Part shown: positions 30,442 through 40,185 of the stretch, piece by piece
Layout: each line of letters begins with the position of its first letter
How positions within the stretch are numbered: position 1 is the stretch's first letter
From: Lysobacter daejeonensis GH1-9
Lineage (GTDB): Bacteria > Pseudomonadota > Gammaproteobacteria > Xanthomonadales > Xanthomonadaceae
Assembly: GCF_000768355.1 (NCBI RefSeq)
Contig: NZ_AVPU01000024.1
Location: forward strand, 1-40,704
Length of the DNA stretch: 40,704 bases
Direction: 5' to 3'
The notes under the pieces: model-generated
Seen by the model: the letters and a program-made list of their open reading frames with translations, nothing else
Told to the model about the DNA's origin: nothing
Database searches by the model: none
Position numbers and translations under genes: made by a program

Positions 30442-33400
30442 ATGGCACTGGACGCGACCGAGCAGCAAACCGCAGGCGACACCGGGCTGGTGATCTTCCG
30501 CGCCAGCCGGCTTGAGGCATTGGTGCCGCCGTTGCGCGAAATGCTGCGGCAGACCCGGCCCGCGTCGGTGCTGGCGCCGCAGACGGTGGTGGCCGCGCAC
30601 CCGGGCATGAAGCAATGGTTGACCGGTGCGCTGGCGCGACTGGCCGGGCCGACCGGGGTGGTGGCCAACCTGGAGGTGATCCTCCCCAGCTCGTGGTTGA
30701 ACGCGGTCGCGGGCGCGCGGCTCGGCGCGCAGGCGGTGAAGCTGCCGGCATGGCAGCGCGCCCACCTGCGTTGGACGCTCCACGACCTGCTGCGACCGGG
30801 GCACGCAGTGCCAGGGCTCGACGATTCACGCATCGAGCGCTACCTCGCGCCCGCACCCGGCGCGGCGGAGGCCGAGGCGGCCCGACGCCGCTTCCAGTTG
30901 GCCGATCGGCTGGCGGGACTGTATTCCCAGTACCTGGTGTATCGACCGGACTGGCTCGATGCTTGGGAGCACGGCCAGTACCGGTTCGCCACCGCGCGGC
31001 AGGCCGACAACGACCTGCAGCGCCTGGAGTCGGCCCTGCTGGCGCCGTTGTGGCGTGCGCTCAAGGAGCGACTGGGCGCTCATCGCGCCGATGCGGTGGA
31101 CGCGCTGGTGGCCGCGTTGCAGTCCCCCACAATGTGCGAGCCGCTGCACGTGTTCGGCATCAGCCACCTGCCGCCGCGGGAGATGGACGTGCTGCGGGCG
31201 TGGGCGCGGCATGCACTGGTCTGCCTCTACGTCCCCGACCCGAGTCGCGAGTACTGGGGCGGGCTGGCGCATCGCCGCGACGGCGTGGCGGGCTTGCGCG
31301 CGTGGTCACGAAAAGAACAGGCGCGCATGGATGCCGCCGGGGATGGCGATTGGTGTGAAGCACAGGCACATCCGCTGCTGGCGCGTTGGGGCCGGTTGGG
31401 CCAGCATTTCTTCGCCGCACTGGTCGAAGGCGAAGTCCGCGAGGACATGCGCCATGGCCAGGACGAAGTGGACGTCGCCCCCGCCAACCGGTTGCAGCGG
31501 GTGCAGGAGAGCATCCGCCGCCTGGATCCGGCACTGATGGATGATCCCTTGCCGCTTGCGGATGCTGATGGCAACGAGCAGGCGGAGTCACGCGAGGCCT
31601 GGCAGGCCCGCGGGCGTGCGGATGCCAGCCTGCGGTTGCACGCCTGCCACACGCGCCTGCGCGAGCTCGAGGTACTGCGCGACGCGCTGCTGGACGCGGT
31701 GGAGCACGATGGGGTGCGGGCCGGCAACATCGTGGTCATGGCGCCCGACATCGGCGCCTACGCGCCGTTGATTCCCACCGTATTCGGCGAGCCCGGTAGC
31801 CCACGCGAGCGGTTGTTGCCGTACCACCTCAGCGACGTGCCCATCGCGCGCGGCCATCGATTGTTCAGCACGTTCCGCCGCCTGCTGGAACTGGGCAGCA
31901 GCCGCGCCACCACGCCGGAGGTAGCCGACCTGTTGGCCATCCCCGAAGTGGCGCGTCGCCTCGGCCTGGGCCCCGATACCGCCGAGGCGTTGCTGGGCTG
32001 GCTGGAGCGCAGCCGCGTGGCATGGGCGCTGGATGGAGCACACCGCGCCGCGTTCGCCGCACCGTCCAGCGTGGACCACAGCTTCGCCTGGGCGATGGAT
32101 CGCCTGCTCGCCGGCTACGTCATGGCCGACGCGCCGGAGGATGCGCGCGTCGCGACGTTGGACTTGCCCGATGCCAGCAGGGTGCTGCCGCTGGCGGGCG
32201 TGCAGGGGCCGGCCACCGCAGGCCTGGGCGCGCTGGATCGCCTGCTGTGCGAGTTGCAGCGCTGGCGCGACCTGAGTGACCAGATCCTGTCGGCATCGGC
32301 GTGGGCGGTCGAGTTGAAGAAGCGCCTGGAGGCACTGCTGCGCGCCGATCCCGAAGACGGTGATGCGGTCGAAGCGATCAAGACCCTCGGTCAGATCATC
32401 GCCCAGCTCGGCGCGGAACCGGCGAAGGCGGGCCTGGATCCGGAGCTGCACTTCGCCGTGGTCCGCGACCTGTTGATCGACGCCCTGGACAGCGTGCCCG
32501 AGCGCCAACGCTTCCTGATGGGCGGCATCACCTTCTGCGGGATGGTGCCGCAACGCGCCATTCCGTTTGAGGTGGTGTGCGTGCTGGGACTCAACGATGG
32601 CGAGTTCCCGCGCAGTCATCGCGACGGCGGCCTCGACCTGATGGCGAGGGTGCGGCGCCTTGGCGATCGCGACGTGCGCAGCGACGACCGCTACCTGTTC
32701 CTCGAAACCCTGATGTCCGCGCGCAAGCGCCTGCACCTGAGCTGGGTGGGACAGGGCGTGCGCGACGGTGCCGCACGCAACCCGGCGCCGCCGCTCGCCG
32801 AACTGATCGCCGCATTGGACCACGCCTCCGGCACGCAGGGGCTGTCGATGGACGCGCCGCATGCGGATCGGCCGTGGTGGGTGTGGCACCCGCTGCAGCC
32901 CTTCGACGAGCGCTACTTCAACGGCGAGGACCCCGCGCTGTTCTCGTACTCGCGGGTGTTTGCGCGCCAGCATGGCGACGGCCGCGGCGAGGCGCCGGCG
33001 TTCCTCGAAGGCGACGCCGGCGCGGCCGATCCGCTGCCGATGCCGTTGTCGCTGCGGGCACTGGGTGACTTCTTCAAGCGCCCCGCCGACTACCTGCTGA
33101 AGCGGCGTCTGCAGCTGAACCTGGAAGCGCTCGACCAGGACCACCTGCCGGCCACTGAGCCCTTGGATGATCGGCTTGAGCGCGTACAGACGATCGCGCG
33201 CCGCGTGTTTTTCGGCGAGGCCTTGCCGCAGGGATACACCGCCGAGGGCGTGCCGGTCTGGCGCCCAGACCACATCCCCGACTGGGTCGCGCACGGCGGC
33301 TTGCTGCCGCCCGGTGAACTGGGCCGCATCGCGTGGCGGCACGAAGCCAATGCCGTGATGGCCCTGCTGACGGCTGCGGCGGCGCACGGACTTGGCGGCA

Positions 33401-34248
33401 CAGGCTTCCGCGAGGCTCACTCGGTGGAAGTGGACCTGGTGGTGCCAATGGAAGCCACCCACCCGGACGCCAGGGCAGAATCACACGCGGCGCGGCTGCA
33501 TGGCGTGGTCGAGCACGTGTTCGTCGATGCGGCGACCGGGGCTCACCTGTTGGTCCGCGCCTTCCCCAAGGCCGGGCCTGATGCGCACAAGGCGCTCAAG
33601 CCCGTGGCGGACCTGGACTATGGCGAACGCGTGCGACTGTTCATCGAGTGGGCCGCGTTGCGCCTGCATTCCGGCGCGCAACCCAACCCACCGTCGGTGC
33701 AGGTCGGCCTGCTGGCGCTCGATGGCGAAACGTGGGACGACCTGGGCTGGCGTGCGTGGGATGCCCATTTCCTCGCCACGCCGCAGGCGCGAGCCGCGCT
33801 GCTGGCGCAGTTGCGCCAGCGACTGCATACGCTGTTGGCGCTATGGCAGGACGCGAGCGCGCAGCCGCCGGTCTACTTTCCCCGCACCGCGTGGCAGGCG
33901 CGCCAGGCGTGGGACAAGGCCATGCGCAAGGCCGCTGATGGCGCACACGACGCCTCGCCATCGCGTGCCGCACTCGTAGCGGCGGCCCGCGCGGCCGAAA
34001 CCGCCTTCGACAACGACCGCGGCGGCGAGCGCGACCGCGCGCCCGGCTACGCGCGGGTGCTGGCGCGCGGACTGTCGTTCGCGCTGGACCCGGCGGACAC
34101 CGACGGCGGCATCGACCCCCTCGTCGACATCGGCAGCGCCACTCGTCCGGCGGCCGTCGGTCAATTGCTGGATTACGCCATGAAACTCGACGCGGTGATG
34201 CAGCTCGACGTGCCCTCCGGCAGCGTGCGGGAGCCCGCGCATGACTGA
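30442..34248 (+). CDS. recC: Exodeoxyribonuclease V subunit gamma (RecC)
   Basis: The Chi-recognition and scaffold subunit of RecBCD, which resects double-strand breaks. 1268 aa, about 150 longer than E. coli RecC (1122). The N-terminal part is a degenerate superfamily-1 helicase (VIFRASRLEALVPPL, then AHPGMKQWLTGALA) without a Walker A lysine, as in the family. The central segment GGITFCGMVPQRAIPFEVVCVLGLNDGEFPR is the best RecC signature. The C-terminal third is a degenerate nuclease-like fold. ATG 30442 has no strong ribosome binding site. The stop overlaps the recB start by eight bases (ATGACTGA). It is divergent from acnD with 142 bases between; a TATCCT at 30410-30415 may be its -10. 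Confidence 0.95.
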   Translation: MALDATEQQTAGDTGLVIFRASRLEALVPPLREMLRQTRPASVLAPQTVVAAHPGMKQWLTGALARLAGPTGVVANLEVILPSSWLNAVAGARLGAQAVKLPAWQRAHLRWTLHDLLRPGHAVPGLDDSRIERYLAPAPGAAEAEAARRRFQLADRLAGLYSQYLVYRPDWLDAWEHGQYRFATARQADNDLQRLESALLAPLWRALKERLGAHRADAVDALVAALQSPTMCEPLHVFGISHLPPREMDVLRAWARHALVCLYVPDPSREYWGGLAHRRDGVAGLRAWSRKEQARMDAAGDGDWCEAQAHPLLARWGRLGQHFFAALVEGEVREDMRHGQDEVDVAPANRLQRVQESIRRLDPALMDDPLPLADADGNEQAESREAWQARGRADASLRLHACHTRLRELEVLRDALLDAVEHDGVRAGNIVVMAPDIGAYAPLIPTVFGEPGSPRERLLPYHLSDVPIARGHRLFSTFRRLLELGSSRATTPEVADLLAIPEVARRLGLGPDTAEALLGWLERSRVAWALDGAHRAAFAAPSSVDHSFAWAMDRLLAGYVMADAPEDARVATLDLPDASRVLPLAGVQGPATAGLGALDRLLCELQRWRDLSDQILSASAWAVELKKRLEALLRADPEDGDAVEAIKTLGQIIAQLGAEPAKAGLDPELHFAVVRDLLIDALDSVPERQRFLMGGITFCGMVPQRAIPFEVVCVLGLNDGEFPRSHRDGGLDLMARVRRLGDRDVRSDDRYLFLETLMSARKRLHLSWVGQGVRDGAARNPAPPLAELIAALDHASGTQGLSMDAPHADRPWWVWHPLQPFDERYFNGEDPALFSYSRVFARQHGDGRGEAPAFLEGDAGAADPLPMPLSLRALGDFFKRPADYLLKRRLQLNLEALDQDHLPATEPLDDRLERVQTIARRVFFGEALPQGYTAEGVPVWRPDHIPDWVAHGGLLPPGELGRIAWRHEANAVMALLTAAAAHGLGGTGFREAHSVEVDLVVPMEATHPDARAESHAARLHGVVEHVFVDAATGAHLLVRAFPKAGPDAHKALKPVADLDYGERVRLFIEWAALRLHSGAQPNPPSVQVGLLALDGETWDDLGWRAWDAHFLATPQARAALLAQLRQRLHTLLALWQDASAQPPVYFPRTAWQARQAWDKAMRKAADGAHDASPSRAALVAAARAAETAFDNDRGGERDRAPGYARVLARGLSFALDPADTDGGIDPLVDIGSATRPAAVGQLLDYAMKLDAVMQLDVPSGSVREPAHD

Positions 34249-37200
34249 CCCCCGCGACTGGCGCACGCTGCCCCTGGTTGGCGACGGCCGTACCCTGGTC
34301 GAGGCCAGTGCGGGCACCGGCAAGACCTGGACCATCGGCGCACTGTACCTGCGCCTGCTGCTGGAGGACCGCACCGGACAGGGGCCGCTCTCGCCCCGTC
34401 AGATCGTGGTCGCCACGTACACCAACGCCGCCGCCGACGAACTGCGTCGGCGCCTGCGCGGACGTCTGCTGGAGACATTGGACCTCGCTGCCAACGGCTT
34501 CCACCTCGCGGCGCCGCCAGCGTCCGAGCACACCGACCGCGCGTGGCTGCATGCACGCTGGCAGCGCACGGACACGCTGGCCGCGGACCGCGAGCGCCTC
34601 GGCCTGGCGCTGGCCGAACTGGACCTTGCCCCGGTGAGCACACTGCACCGGTTGTGTGCGCGCATCCTGGCAGACCACCCGTTCGCTGCCGGCGCCGCCT
34701 TCCGCACGCCCGAGATGGTGGACAGCCAGCAGCGTGTGCACGAACTGGCCGACGACCTGTGGCGGCTGCTGCAGAGCGACGATGCCGCCGACCTCGCGGC
34801 CCACGCCGTACTGCAGGCGCGCAACGGGCTGCACCACGTGCCCACCCGTGAGACCGTGCGCCACGACCTTGAGGGGCTGATGCAGCCGTTGGTGGTGGTG
34901 GAGGCGGACGAGGTGCCGGTGGCATGGCTGGCCCAGGTGCAGGCCACGCTGGCGGCCGTCGTCGAGCGGCCCCAGATTTTCGCGAGGAGCACTTCGGTGC
35001 TGCTCAAGCAGTGGAAGGCGCTGGCGGAGTTCCTGGCCAGCTGCCCGTCCGGTGCGCCCGCCTGGGACTTGCTCCCCAAGGCCAAGGAGGTCCGCGCAGC
35101 CCTCGGCAACCTGCAACACAACCAGGTCAAACCCGAGTTTCACCAGGACCCCGGCGTGCTGGCCGCGGCAGCCACCACCGAACCCGTGCTCGACGCCATC
35201 AGCCGGATGCAGGCCCTGCCGCGAGCGCGTTTCCTCGCCGCCGTCCAGGCCTGGGCCCGGGCGGAGCTTGATCGCCGTCTGGGCGCAGCCCGCCAATTGG
35301 GTTTCGATGACCTGCTCACCACCGTCCACGACGCGTTGCGCCCGACGATCGACGGCGCCCGGCCGTTGGCCGATGCCCTGCGCCAGGCCTGGCCGGTCGC
35401 ATTGATCGATGAATTCCAGGACACCGACCCGGTGCAGTTCGGCATCCTCGACGCGATCTACCGCGACGCGGATGGCGCGCCGCGCGGCCGCCTGGTGCTG
35501 ATCGGCGACCCCAAGCAGGCCATCTACCGGTTCCGCGGTGGCGACATCCACACCTACGAGCGGGCCAAGGCCGATGTGCCCGAAGCCGACCGATTGACCC
35601 TGGACATCAACCGCCGCTCCTCGGACGATTTCGTCGAAGCGGTCAACCAGTTCTACGACGTTGCCGGCGCCAAGCTCGGCGCACCCGGTTCCGGCACGCC
35701 CATCACCTACACTCGGGCGCGTCCCAGCGGGCGGCGCGCCGCGCACCGCTATGCCGGTCCGGATGGCGCCGGAAGCCGCTGCCTGGTGCTGCACAGCGCC
35801 GCAGACGGCGAGGCCGACGAATCGAGCGCCCTGCGCTCCTGTGCCAACCGCATCACCCGCCTGCTGGATGCTCGCGGCGGCCACACGATCGGCGACCGCA
35901 CTCTGCAGGCCTCCGACCTGTGCGTGCTGGTGCCCAACAACGGCCAGGCCATCGCCATGCTTACGCTGCTGCGCGAGCGGGGCGTGCCTTGCGTGTTGCG
36001 CGGCCGGCAAAGCGTGTTCACGGACAACGCGCTCGCGCGCGACCTGCTGGTGGTGCTGCACGCCGTGGTCCATTGCCATGATCCGGCCGTGCTGCGCGCC
36101 GCACTGGGCACAGGTTTGTGGGGCCTGGGATACCAGCGTCTGCGCGCACTGCGCGACGACCCGGCGGCATGGCAGGAGGAGGCCGCACGCTTCCACCGCT
36201 GGCAGCGCCTGTGGCGCGAACGCGGCGTGCTGTCCGTGGTCACGTCGCTGATCGACGAGGTTGCACGCGCGCATCTGGACACGCGCGAGGGCCACCGGGT
36301 GCTGACCGACCTGCGCCATCTGGGCGAACTGCTGCAGGCCTGCGAAGACCAGGCCGATGGCATGGCCTCGGTGCTCAAGTGGCTGCAGCAGCGCATTGAA
36401 GGCTCGCGTGAGGACAGCGAGGACGCTGCCGACGCCAACGCACTGCGCATCGAATCAGACGCCCATTGCGTGCAGGTGATGACCCTGCACGGCAGCAAGG
36501 GCCTGGAGTTCAACGTGGTGCTGCTGCCGCTGATGTGGAAGCACGAAGGGCGCGCGCGCCAGCACGCCAAGGGCCTGCGCAAGCTGTCCGGCGTGGATGG
36601 CCTGCGCCGCGTGGCGCTGGACGAGGCCAGCGTGCGGCTTGATGACCGCGAACAGCAGGACGAGCGCTTCCGCGTGCTCTACGTGGCACTGACGCGAGCG
36701 GTACACGCCTGCCACGCATGGATCGCGCCGCATGCGAAGCAGGGCGCTGACGATGCCCTGGCCGCGCCGTTGGCGCTGGCCACCCCGCGTCTTGATGCCG
36801 AGGCGCTCGCCGCACATGGGGCCGACCGCATCGCCGTGGTGGCGGGATGGTGGACGTCGCCGGTGTTGCGCCCGCCGCAGCCCATTCGCGTGCGCACCGG
36901 CGACGAGGCGCGCGCCCTTCCGGCTGTCCCGGAACGCATCCTCCCGTCGCGCCACAGCTTCACCACGCTCGTGGCGCGACGCCGCCGGTTCGAAGCCGAT
37001 CCTTGGGCGGCGGCGGGCGACGAGCGCGACGCCGCGGTTCTCAACGAGCCCCTCGACGCGTCCGCGATGGACGACGCAACGGCCCCAGTCACCGCGACCG
37101 CCACAGCCACGCCGCACCCGGAACTGGACAGCCTGTTGGGCGTGGCTGGTGCGGATTTCGGCAACGCCATCCATCGCATCCTCGAACTGCGCGCGCCCGA

Positions 37201-37897
37201 CGAACCTTTGGCCGCGCAGCACGCGCTGGTGCGCGAGAGCCTCACCCATTACGACGTCAGCCATCGCGAGCTGACCACCGAAGCGTTGGCTGAGCGACTG
37301 ATCCTGCGATTGCAGGCCGTGCTGGACGCGGACCTCGCGCGGGCAGGCGTGCGCCTGGCCGACCTGCCCGCCACCGCGCTGCGCGCGGAGATGGAGTTCA
37401 ACTACGCCCTCGATGGTGCCTCGCTCGGGCGCCTGCGCGATATCTGCGCCCAGCACGGATGGCCGCAACTCATCCCTGCGCGCGCGCAGCAGCTCGCGGG
37501 CCTGATGAACGGCAAGATCGACCTTGTGTTCGAGCACGCGGGTCGGTTCCACATCCTCGACTGGAAGGGCAACGACCTCGGCGATGGCGCCTCTGCCTGC
37601 CTGGAGGATTACGCCCCCGCCGCGCTGGAGCGGAAGATGGACAGTACCCACTACCGCTTCCAGGCACTGCTCTACACCGTGGCCATCGACCGTTACTTGC
37701 GTGATCGCCTGGGCGACGCCTATGACCGCGCCCGCCACCTCGGTGATTGCTGGTACCTGTTCGTGCGCGCCACCGGCCTGCAGCTGCCCGACGGCACGCC
37801 CTGTGGTGTGTGGCGCCATCGATTCAACGACGCCCTGATCGACGCGGTGCAGGCCGAGCTGTCGCGCGTCGAAGTGGGTGTGGAGGAGGCCGCGTGA
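34241..37897 (+). CDS. recB: Exodeoxyribonuclease V subunit beta (RecB)
   Basis: The 3'-5' helicase and nuclease subunit of RecBCD. 1218 aa (E. coli 1180). Helicase motifs are in order: Walker A EASAGTGKTWT (about residues 21-31), motif II LIDEFQDTDPVQF, motif III GDPKQAIYRFRGGD, motif V LHGSKGLEFNVVLLP, motif VI LYVALTRAVHACH. The C-terminal nuclease domain is intact: GNAIHRILE, then GKIDLVFE and HILDWKGN. The spacing of the two aspartates and the lysine equals E. coli D1067, D1080 and K1082. The start overlaps recC and the stop overlaps the recD GTG, so the three subunits are translationally coupled. Confidence 0.97.
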   Translation: MTDPRDWRTLPLVGDGRTLVEASAGTGKTWTIGALYLRLLLEDRTGQGPLSPRQIVVATYTNAAADELRRRLRGRLLETLDLAANGFHLAAPPASEHTDRAWLHARWQRTDTLAADRERLGLALAELDLAPVSTLHRLCARILADHPFAAGAAFRTPEMVDSQQRVHELADDLWRLLQSDDAADLAAHAVLQARNGLHHVPTRETVRHDLEGLMQPLVVVEADEVPVAWLAQVQATLAAVVERPQIFARSTSVLLKQWKALAEFLASCPSGAPAWDLLPKAKEVRAALGNLQHNQVKPEFHQDPGVLAAAATTEPVLDAISRMQALPRARFLAAVQAWARAELDRRLGAARQLGFDDLLTTVHDALRPTIDGARPLADALRQAWPVALIDEFQDTDPVQFGILDAIYRDADGAPRGRLVLIGDPKQAIYRFRGGDIHTYERAKADVPEADRLTLDINRRSSDDFVEAVNQFYDVAGAKLGAPGSGTPITYTRARPSGRRAAHRYAGPDGAGSRCLVLHSAADGEADESSALRSCANRITRLLDARGGHTIGDRTLQASDLCVLVPNNGQAIAMLTLLRERGVPCVLRGRQSVFTDNALARDLLVVLHAVVHCHDPAVLRAALGTGLWGLGYQRLRALRDDPAAWQEEAARFHRWQRLWRERGVLSVVTSLIDEVARAHLDTREGHRVLTDLRHLGELLQACEDQADGMASVLKWLQQRIEGSREDSEDAADANALRIESDAHCVQVMTLHGSKGLEFNVVLLPLMWKHEGRARQHAKGLRKLSGVDGLRRVALDEASVRLDDREQQDERFRVLYVALTRAVHACHAWIAPHAKQGADDALAAPLALATPRLDAEALAAHGADRIAVVAGWWTSPVLRPPQPIRVRTGDEARALPAVPERILPSRHSFTTLVARRRRFEADPWAAAGDERDAAVLNEPLDASAMDDATAPVTATATATPHPELDSLLGVAGADFGNAIHRILELRAPDEPLAAQHALVRESLTHYDVSHRELTTEALAERLILRLQAVLDADLARAGVRLADLPATALRAEMEFNYALDGASLGRLRDICAQHGWPQLIPARAQQLAGLMNGKIDLVFEHAGRFHILDWKGNDLGDGASACLEDYAPAALERKMDSTHYRFQALLYTVAIDRYLRDRLGDAYDRARHLGDCWYLFVRATGLQLPDGTPCGVWRHRFNDALIDAVQAELSRVEVGVEEAA

Positions 37898-39813
37898 ACC
37901 TGCCCGTCGCACGCGGCTTCCACTTCCGCCCGGTGCCAGGCTTCGAGCCGCCCGAGGCCTGGTCCAGTCTCGACCACGCCGTTGCGCGTTGGGTACTGGC
38001 CCACGGCGGCGATGTGCGGTTGGCGCGGCTCGCCGGCTGGGCCAGCGCCGCCGAATCGCGCGGCGACGCGGCGCTGCTGCTCACCGCGGAAGGCGCACAA
38101 CGGCTCGGCATGCCCTGGTCGCCGGACCTGCCCGCCGCCGTGCAGGCGATGGCCGACGATGCGGGCGACGCATGGGTGCAGCGCACCGTGGGCGAGGTGG
38201 TTCCGGCCAGCCCCTTCGTGCTCGATGGCGAAGCGTTCTTCCTGCGCCGCAACTTCCTGCACGAAACCGCAGTCGCCGGCTTGGTCCGGCACCGTCGCGC
38301 AGCATGCCCCACGCCCGCGCACGCCATCACCGATGACGACCTGCGTGACCTGTTCAATAGCAGCACCCGCGACGAGGAAGCGCCGCAGCGTGCGGCCGTA
38401 CGCCAGGCGCCGGGCAAGCGCCTGTTCGTGCTCACCGGCGGCCCTGGCACCGGCAAGACCACCACGGTGCTGCGCATGCTGCTGGCGCTGGTGCGCGAAC
38501 ACACGGCCGCCCACGCCGGCCGCGCGCCGGTCGTGCGCATCGCCGCGCCTACCGGCAAGGCCGCCCAGCGTCTGACCGAGTCGCTGCGCAGGGGCGGCGT
38601 CGCGCTGCACGCAAGACCGCCGTCGCATGGTGCCGATGCCGAAAGCGCCACCGCCGCCCGTCCGTGGAGTCCACTGCCGTCCACGTGGCAGCCCCATCTG
38701 GACAGCCTCGCCACCGCCGAATCCGGCACCCTGCATCGGCTGCTGGGCAGCCGTGGGGGGCAGGGCGGCTTCGCTCACCACCGCGAACACCGCCTGCCGG
38801 CCGACATCGTGGTGGTCGACGAAGCCTCGATGATCGACCTGGCCCTGCTGCGCGCCCTGCTCGAAGCACTGCGCGACGATGCCGTGCTGGTGCTGGTGGG
38901 CGATGCGGACCAGCTGACCTCGGTAGGCACCGGCTCGGTGCTGGCCGATCTGGTGGCTGCACTGGAAGGCGGCGATGCGCCCGATCTGGTGCGCCTGCGC
39001 CACTGCTTCCGCGCTGACCGCTTGCTCGTGCCGATCAACGACGCTGTGCGCAATGGCGACGTTGCCGCCTTCCAGGATGCGTGGCGCGCTGCGGGTAGCC
39101 AGGCGGTGCGCCATGCGCCACTGGATCGTCGCGCCCTGGACCCCTTGCTTTCGGCCTGGGCCCGGCGCGTGGAAACCGCACTGTCGCAGGCCTGTGCGTT
39201 CGACGTGCTGCACGACGCCGATCCTGCTGCCGCGCGCCGCGCGCTGTCCGCACTGCATGCCCAGCAACTGCTGTGCGCGTTGCGTGAAGGCCCGTTCGGT
39301 GCCGTCGATGCCAACGCACGCATCGAGCACCACCTGCGTCGCAGCGAAACCCTCGCCGAGTGGGCGGGCGCCGACTGGTATCCGGGGCGTGCGGTGATGG
39401 TGGTCCGCAACGACTATGCCAGTAATCTGTTCAACGGCGACGTGGGCCTGTGCCTGCGCGTGCGCCTGGACGATGGCCGCGAGGTGTTGCGCGTGGCATT
39501 CGAAGGAGTTGCTGGCAACGACAGTGAGGGTGACACGCCGGCGGTGCGCTGGTTCGACCCTGACACCCTGCCCGCGCACGAGGGCGCGTTCGCCCTGACC
39601 GTGCACAAGAGCCAGGGCTCCGAGTACCGCCACGTAGCGCTGCTGCTGCCACCCGTGGCCGAGCATCCGCTGTTGGTGCGGCAGATGCTTTACACCGGCC
39701 TGTCGCGCGCGCGCCAGAGCGTGGAACTGTGGGGAACAAGCGACGCGGTCATTGCGTGCATGGATAACGCGCTGACCCGCGCCGGGCGCCTGCGCGAGCG
39801 AATCGGCGGGTGA
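37894..39813 (+). CDS. recD: Exodeoxyribonuclease V subunit alpha (RecD)
   Basis: The 5'-3' helicase subunit of RecBCD. From GTG 37894 it is 639 aa (E. coli 608). The start overlaps the recB stop (GTGA) and has GGAGGAGG just upstream (37882-37889), which decides it. The N-terminal domain of about 165 residues contacts RecC. Helicase motifs: Walker A GGPGTGKTTT, motif Ia APTGKAAQRL, motif II VVVDEASMIDL, motif III GDADQLTSVGTGSVL, and the C-terminal FALTVHKSQGSEY and LYTGLSRARQSVELWG. It is the last gene of the operon and is followed by a bidirectional terminator. Confidence 0.97.
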   Translation: MNLPVARGFHFRPVPGFEPPEAWSSLDHAVARWVLAHGGDVRLARLAGWASAAESRGDAALLLTAEGAQRLGMPWSPDLPAAVQAMADDAGDAWVQRTVGEVVPASPFVLDGEAFFLRRNFLHETAVAGLVRHRRAACPTPAHAITDDDLRDLFNSSTRDEEAPQRAAVRQAPGKRLFVLTGGPGTGKTTTVLRMLLALVREHTAAHAGRAPVVRIAAPTGKAAQRLTESLRRGGVALHARPPSHGADAESATAARPWSPLPSTWQPHLDSLATAESGTLHRLLGSRGGQGGFAHHREHRLPADIVVVDEASMIDLALLRALLEALRDDAVLVLVGDADQLTSVGTGSVLADLVAALEGGDAPDLVRLRHCFRADRLLVPINDAVRNGDVAAFQDAWRAAGSQAVRHAPLDRRALDPLLSAWARRVETALSQACAFDVLHDADPAAARRALSALHAQQLLCALREGPFGAVDANARIEHHLRRSETLAEWAGADWYPGRAVMVVRNDYASNLFNGDVGLCLRVRLDDGREVLRVAFEGVAGNDSEGDTPAVRWFDPDTLPAHEGAFALTVHKSQGSEYRHVALLLPPVAEHPLLVRQMLYTGLSRARQSVELWGTSDAVIACMDNALTRAGRLRERIGG

Positions 39814-39878
39814 GGGCAGGAGACGGATCGGCAAAGGCTTACCGCGGCCCGTCCGCGCTGGGCTGGCCCGCCGCCAAC

Positions 39879-39904
39879 AAAAAAGCCCGCCAAGGCGGGC
39901 TTTT
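39879..39904. terminator. Bidirectional terminator between recD and tRNA-Met
   Basis: AAAAGCCCGC and GCGGGCTTTT flank four bases. The plus strand ends in TTTT after recD; the minus strand ends in six T after the tRNA. Confidence 0.9.
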
Positions 39905-39944
39905 CAGGGTGGGGCAAGGCCCCTTATCTGCGACATCACCGGAC

Positions 39945-40021
39945 TGGTGGCTATGGGTGGACTCGAACCACCGACCCCAGCATTATGAGTGCTGTGCTCT
40001 AACCGGCTGAGCTACATAGCC
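39945..40021 (-). tRNA. tRNA-Met (CAT), elongator type
   Basis: 77 bases including an encoded CCA. On the minus strand the acceptor stem is GGCTATG/CATAGCC, the D-arm holds AGCTCAGCCGGTTAGAGC, the anticodon loop is CTCATAA, and the T-loop is GGTTCGAGTCC. The body closely resembles E. coli elongator tRNA-Met (GGCTACGTAGCTCAG...). It differs from initiator tRNA, which has a mismatched first pair, and from the lysidine tRNA-Ile with CAT, whose acceptor is GGCCCCT. Confidence 0.97.
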
Positions 40022-40060
40022 GGGAGTCGCAGATCACGCCGCAGTCGCGGCGAGCCGCAA

Positions 40061-40089
40061 ATTGTGCGGATACCGACTGGCAATGTCAA
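40061..40089 (-). promoter_or_regulatory. Predicted promoter of tRNA-Met
   Basis: On the minus strand: perfect -35 TTGACA (40084-40089), 17-base spacer, -10 CACAAT (40061-40066), about 40 bases before the mature 5' end. Confidence 0.72.
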
Positions 40090-40185
40090 TTCACCGCCCG
40101 GGCCGCGGTCGACTTGTCCTGTGCCACACCCCGTGGCAGAGTCGGAGACAGAGACGCAAGTCACCCTAATTCAGGAGTCCGCATC

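Noticed and set aside
27456-30515. Plus-strand open frame of about 1019 residues opposite acnD
   Set aside because: No recognisable motif and skewed composition; AcnD on the minus strand has all expected cysteines, so this is a shadow frame.
33641-36319. Minus-strand open frame of 892 residues opposite recC and recB
   Set aside because: It spans the overlap of two well-supported genes and has no domain signal.
39945-40021. tRNA-Met as an integration site for a mobile element
   Set aside because: No integrase gene, no duplicated tRNA 3' end and no composition shift on either side within the window.
40090-40185. Promoter for rppH
   Set aside because: TTGTCC and TAATTC hexamers are present but not at a spacing that supports a call.
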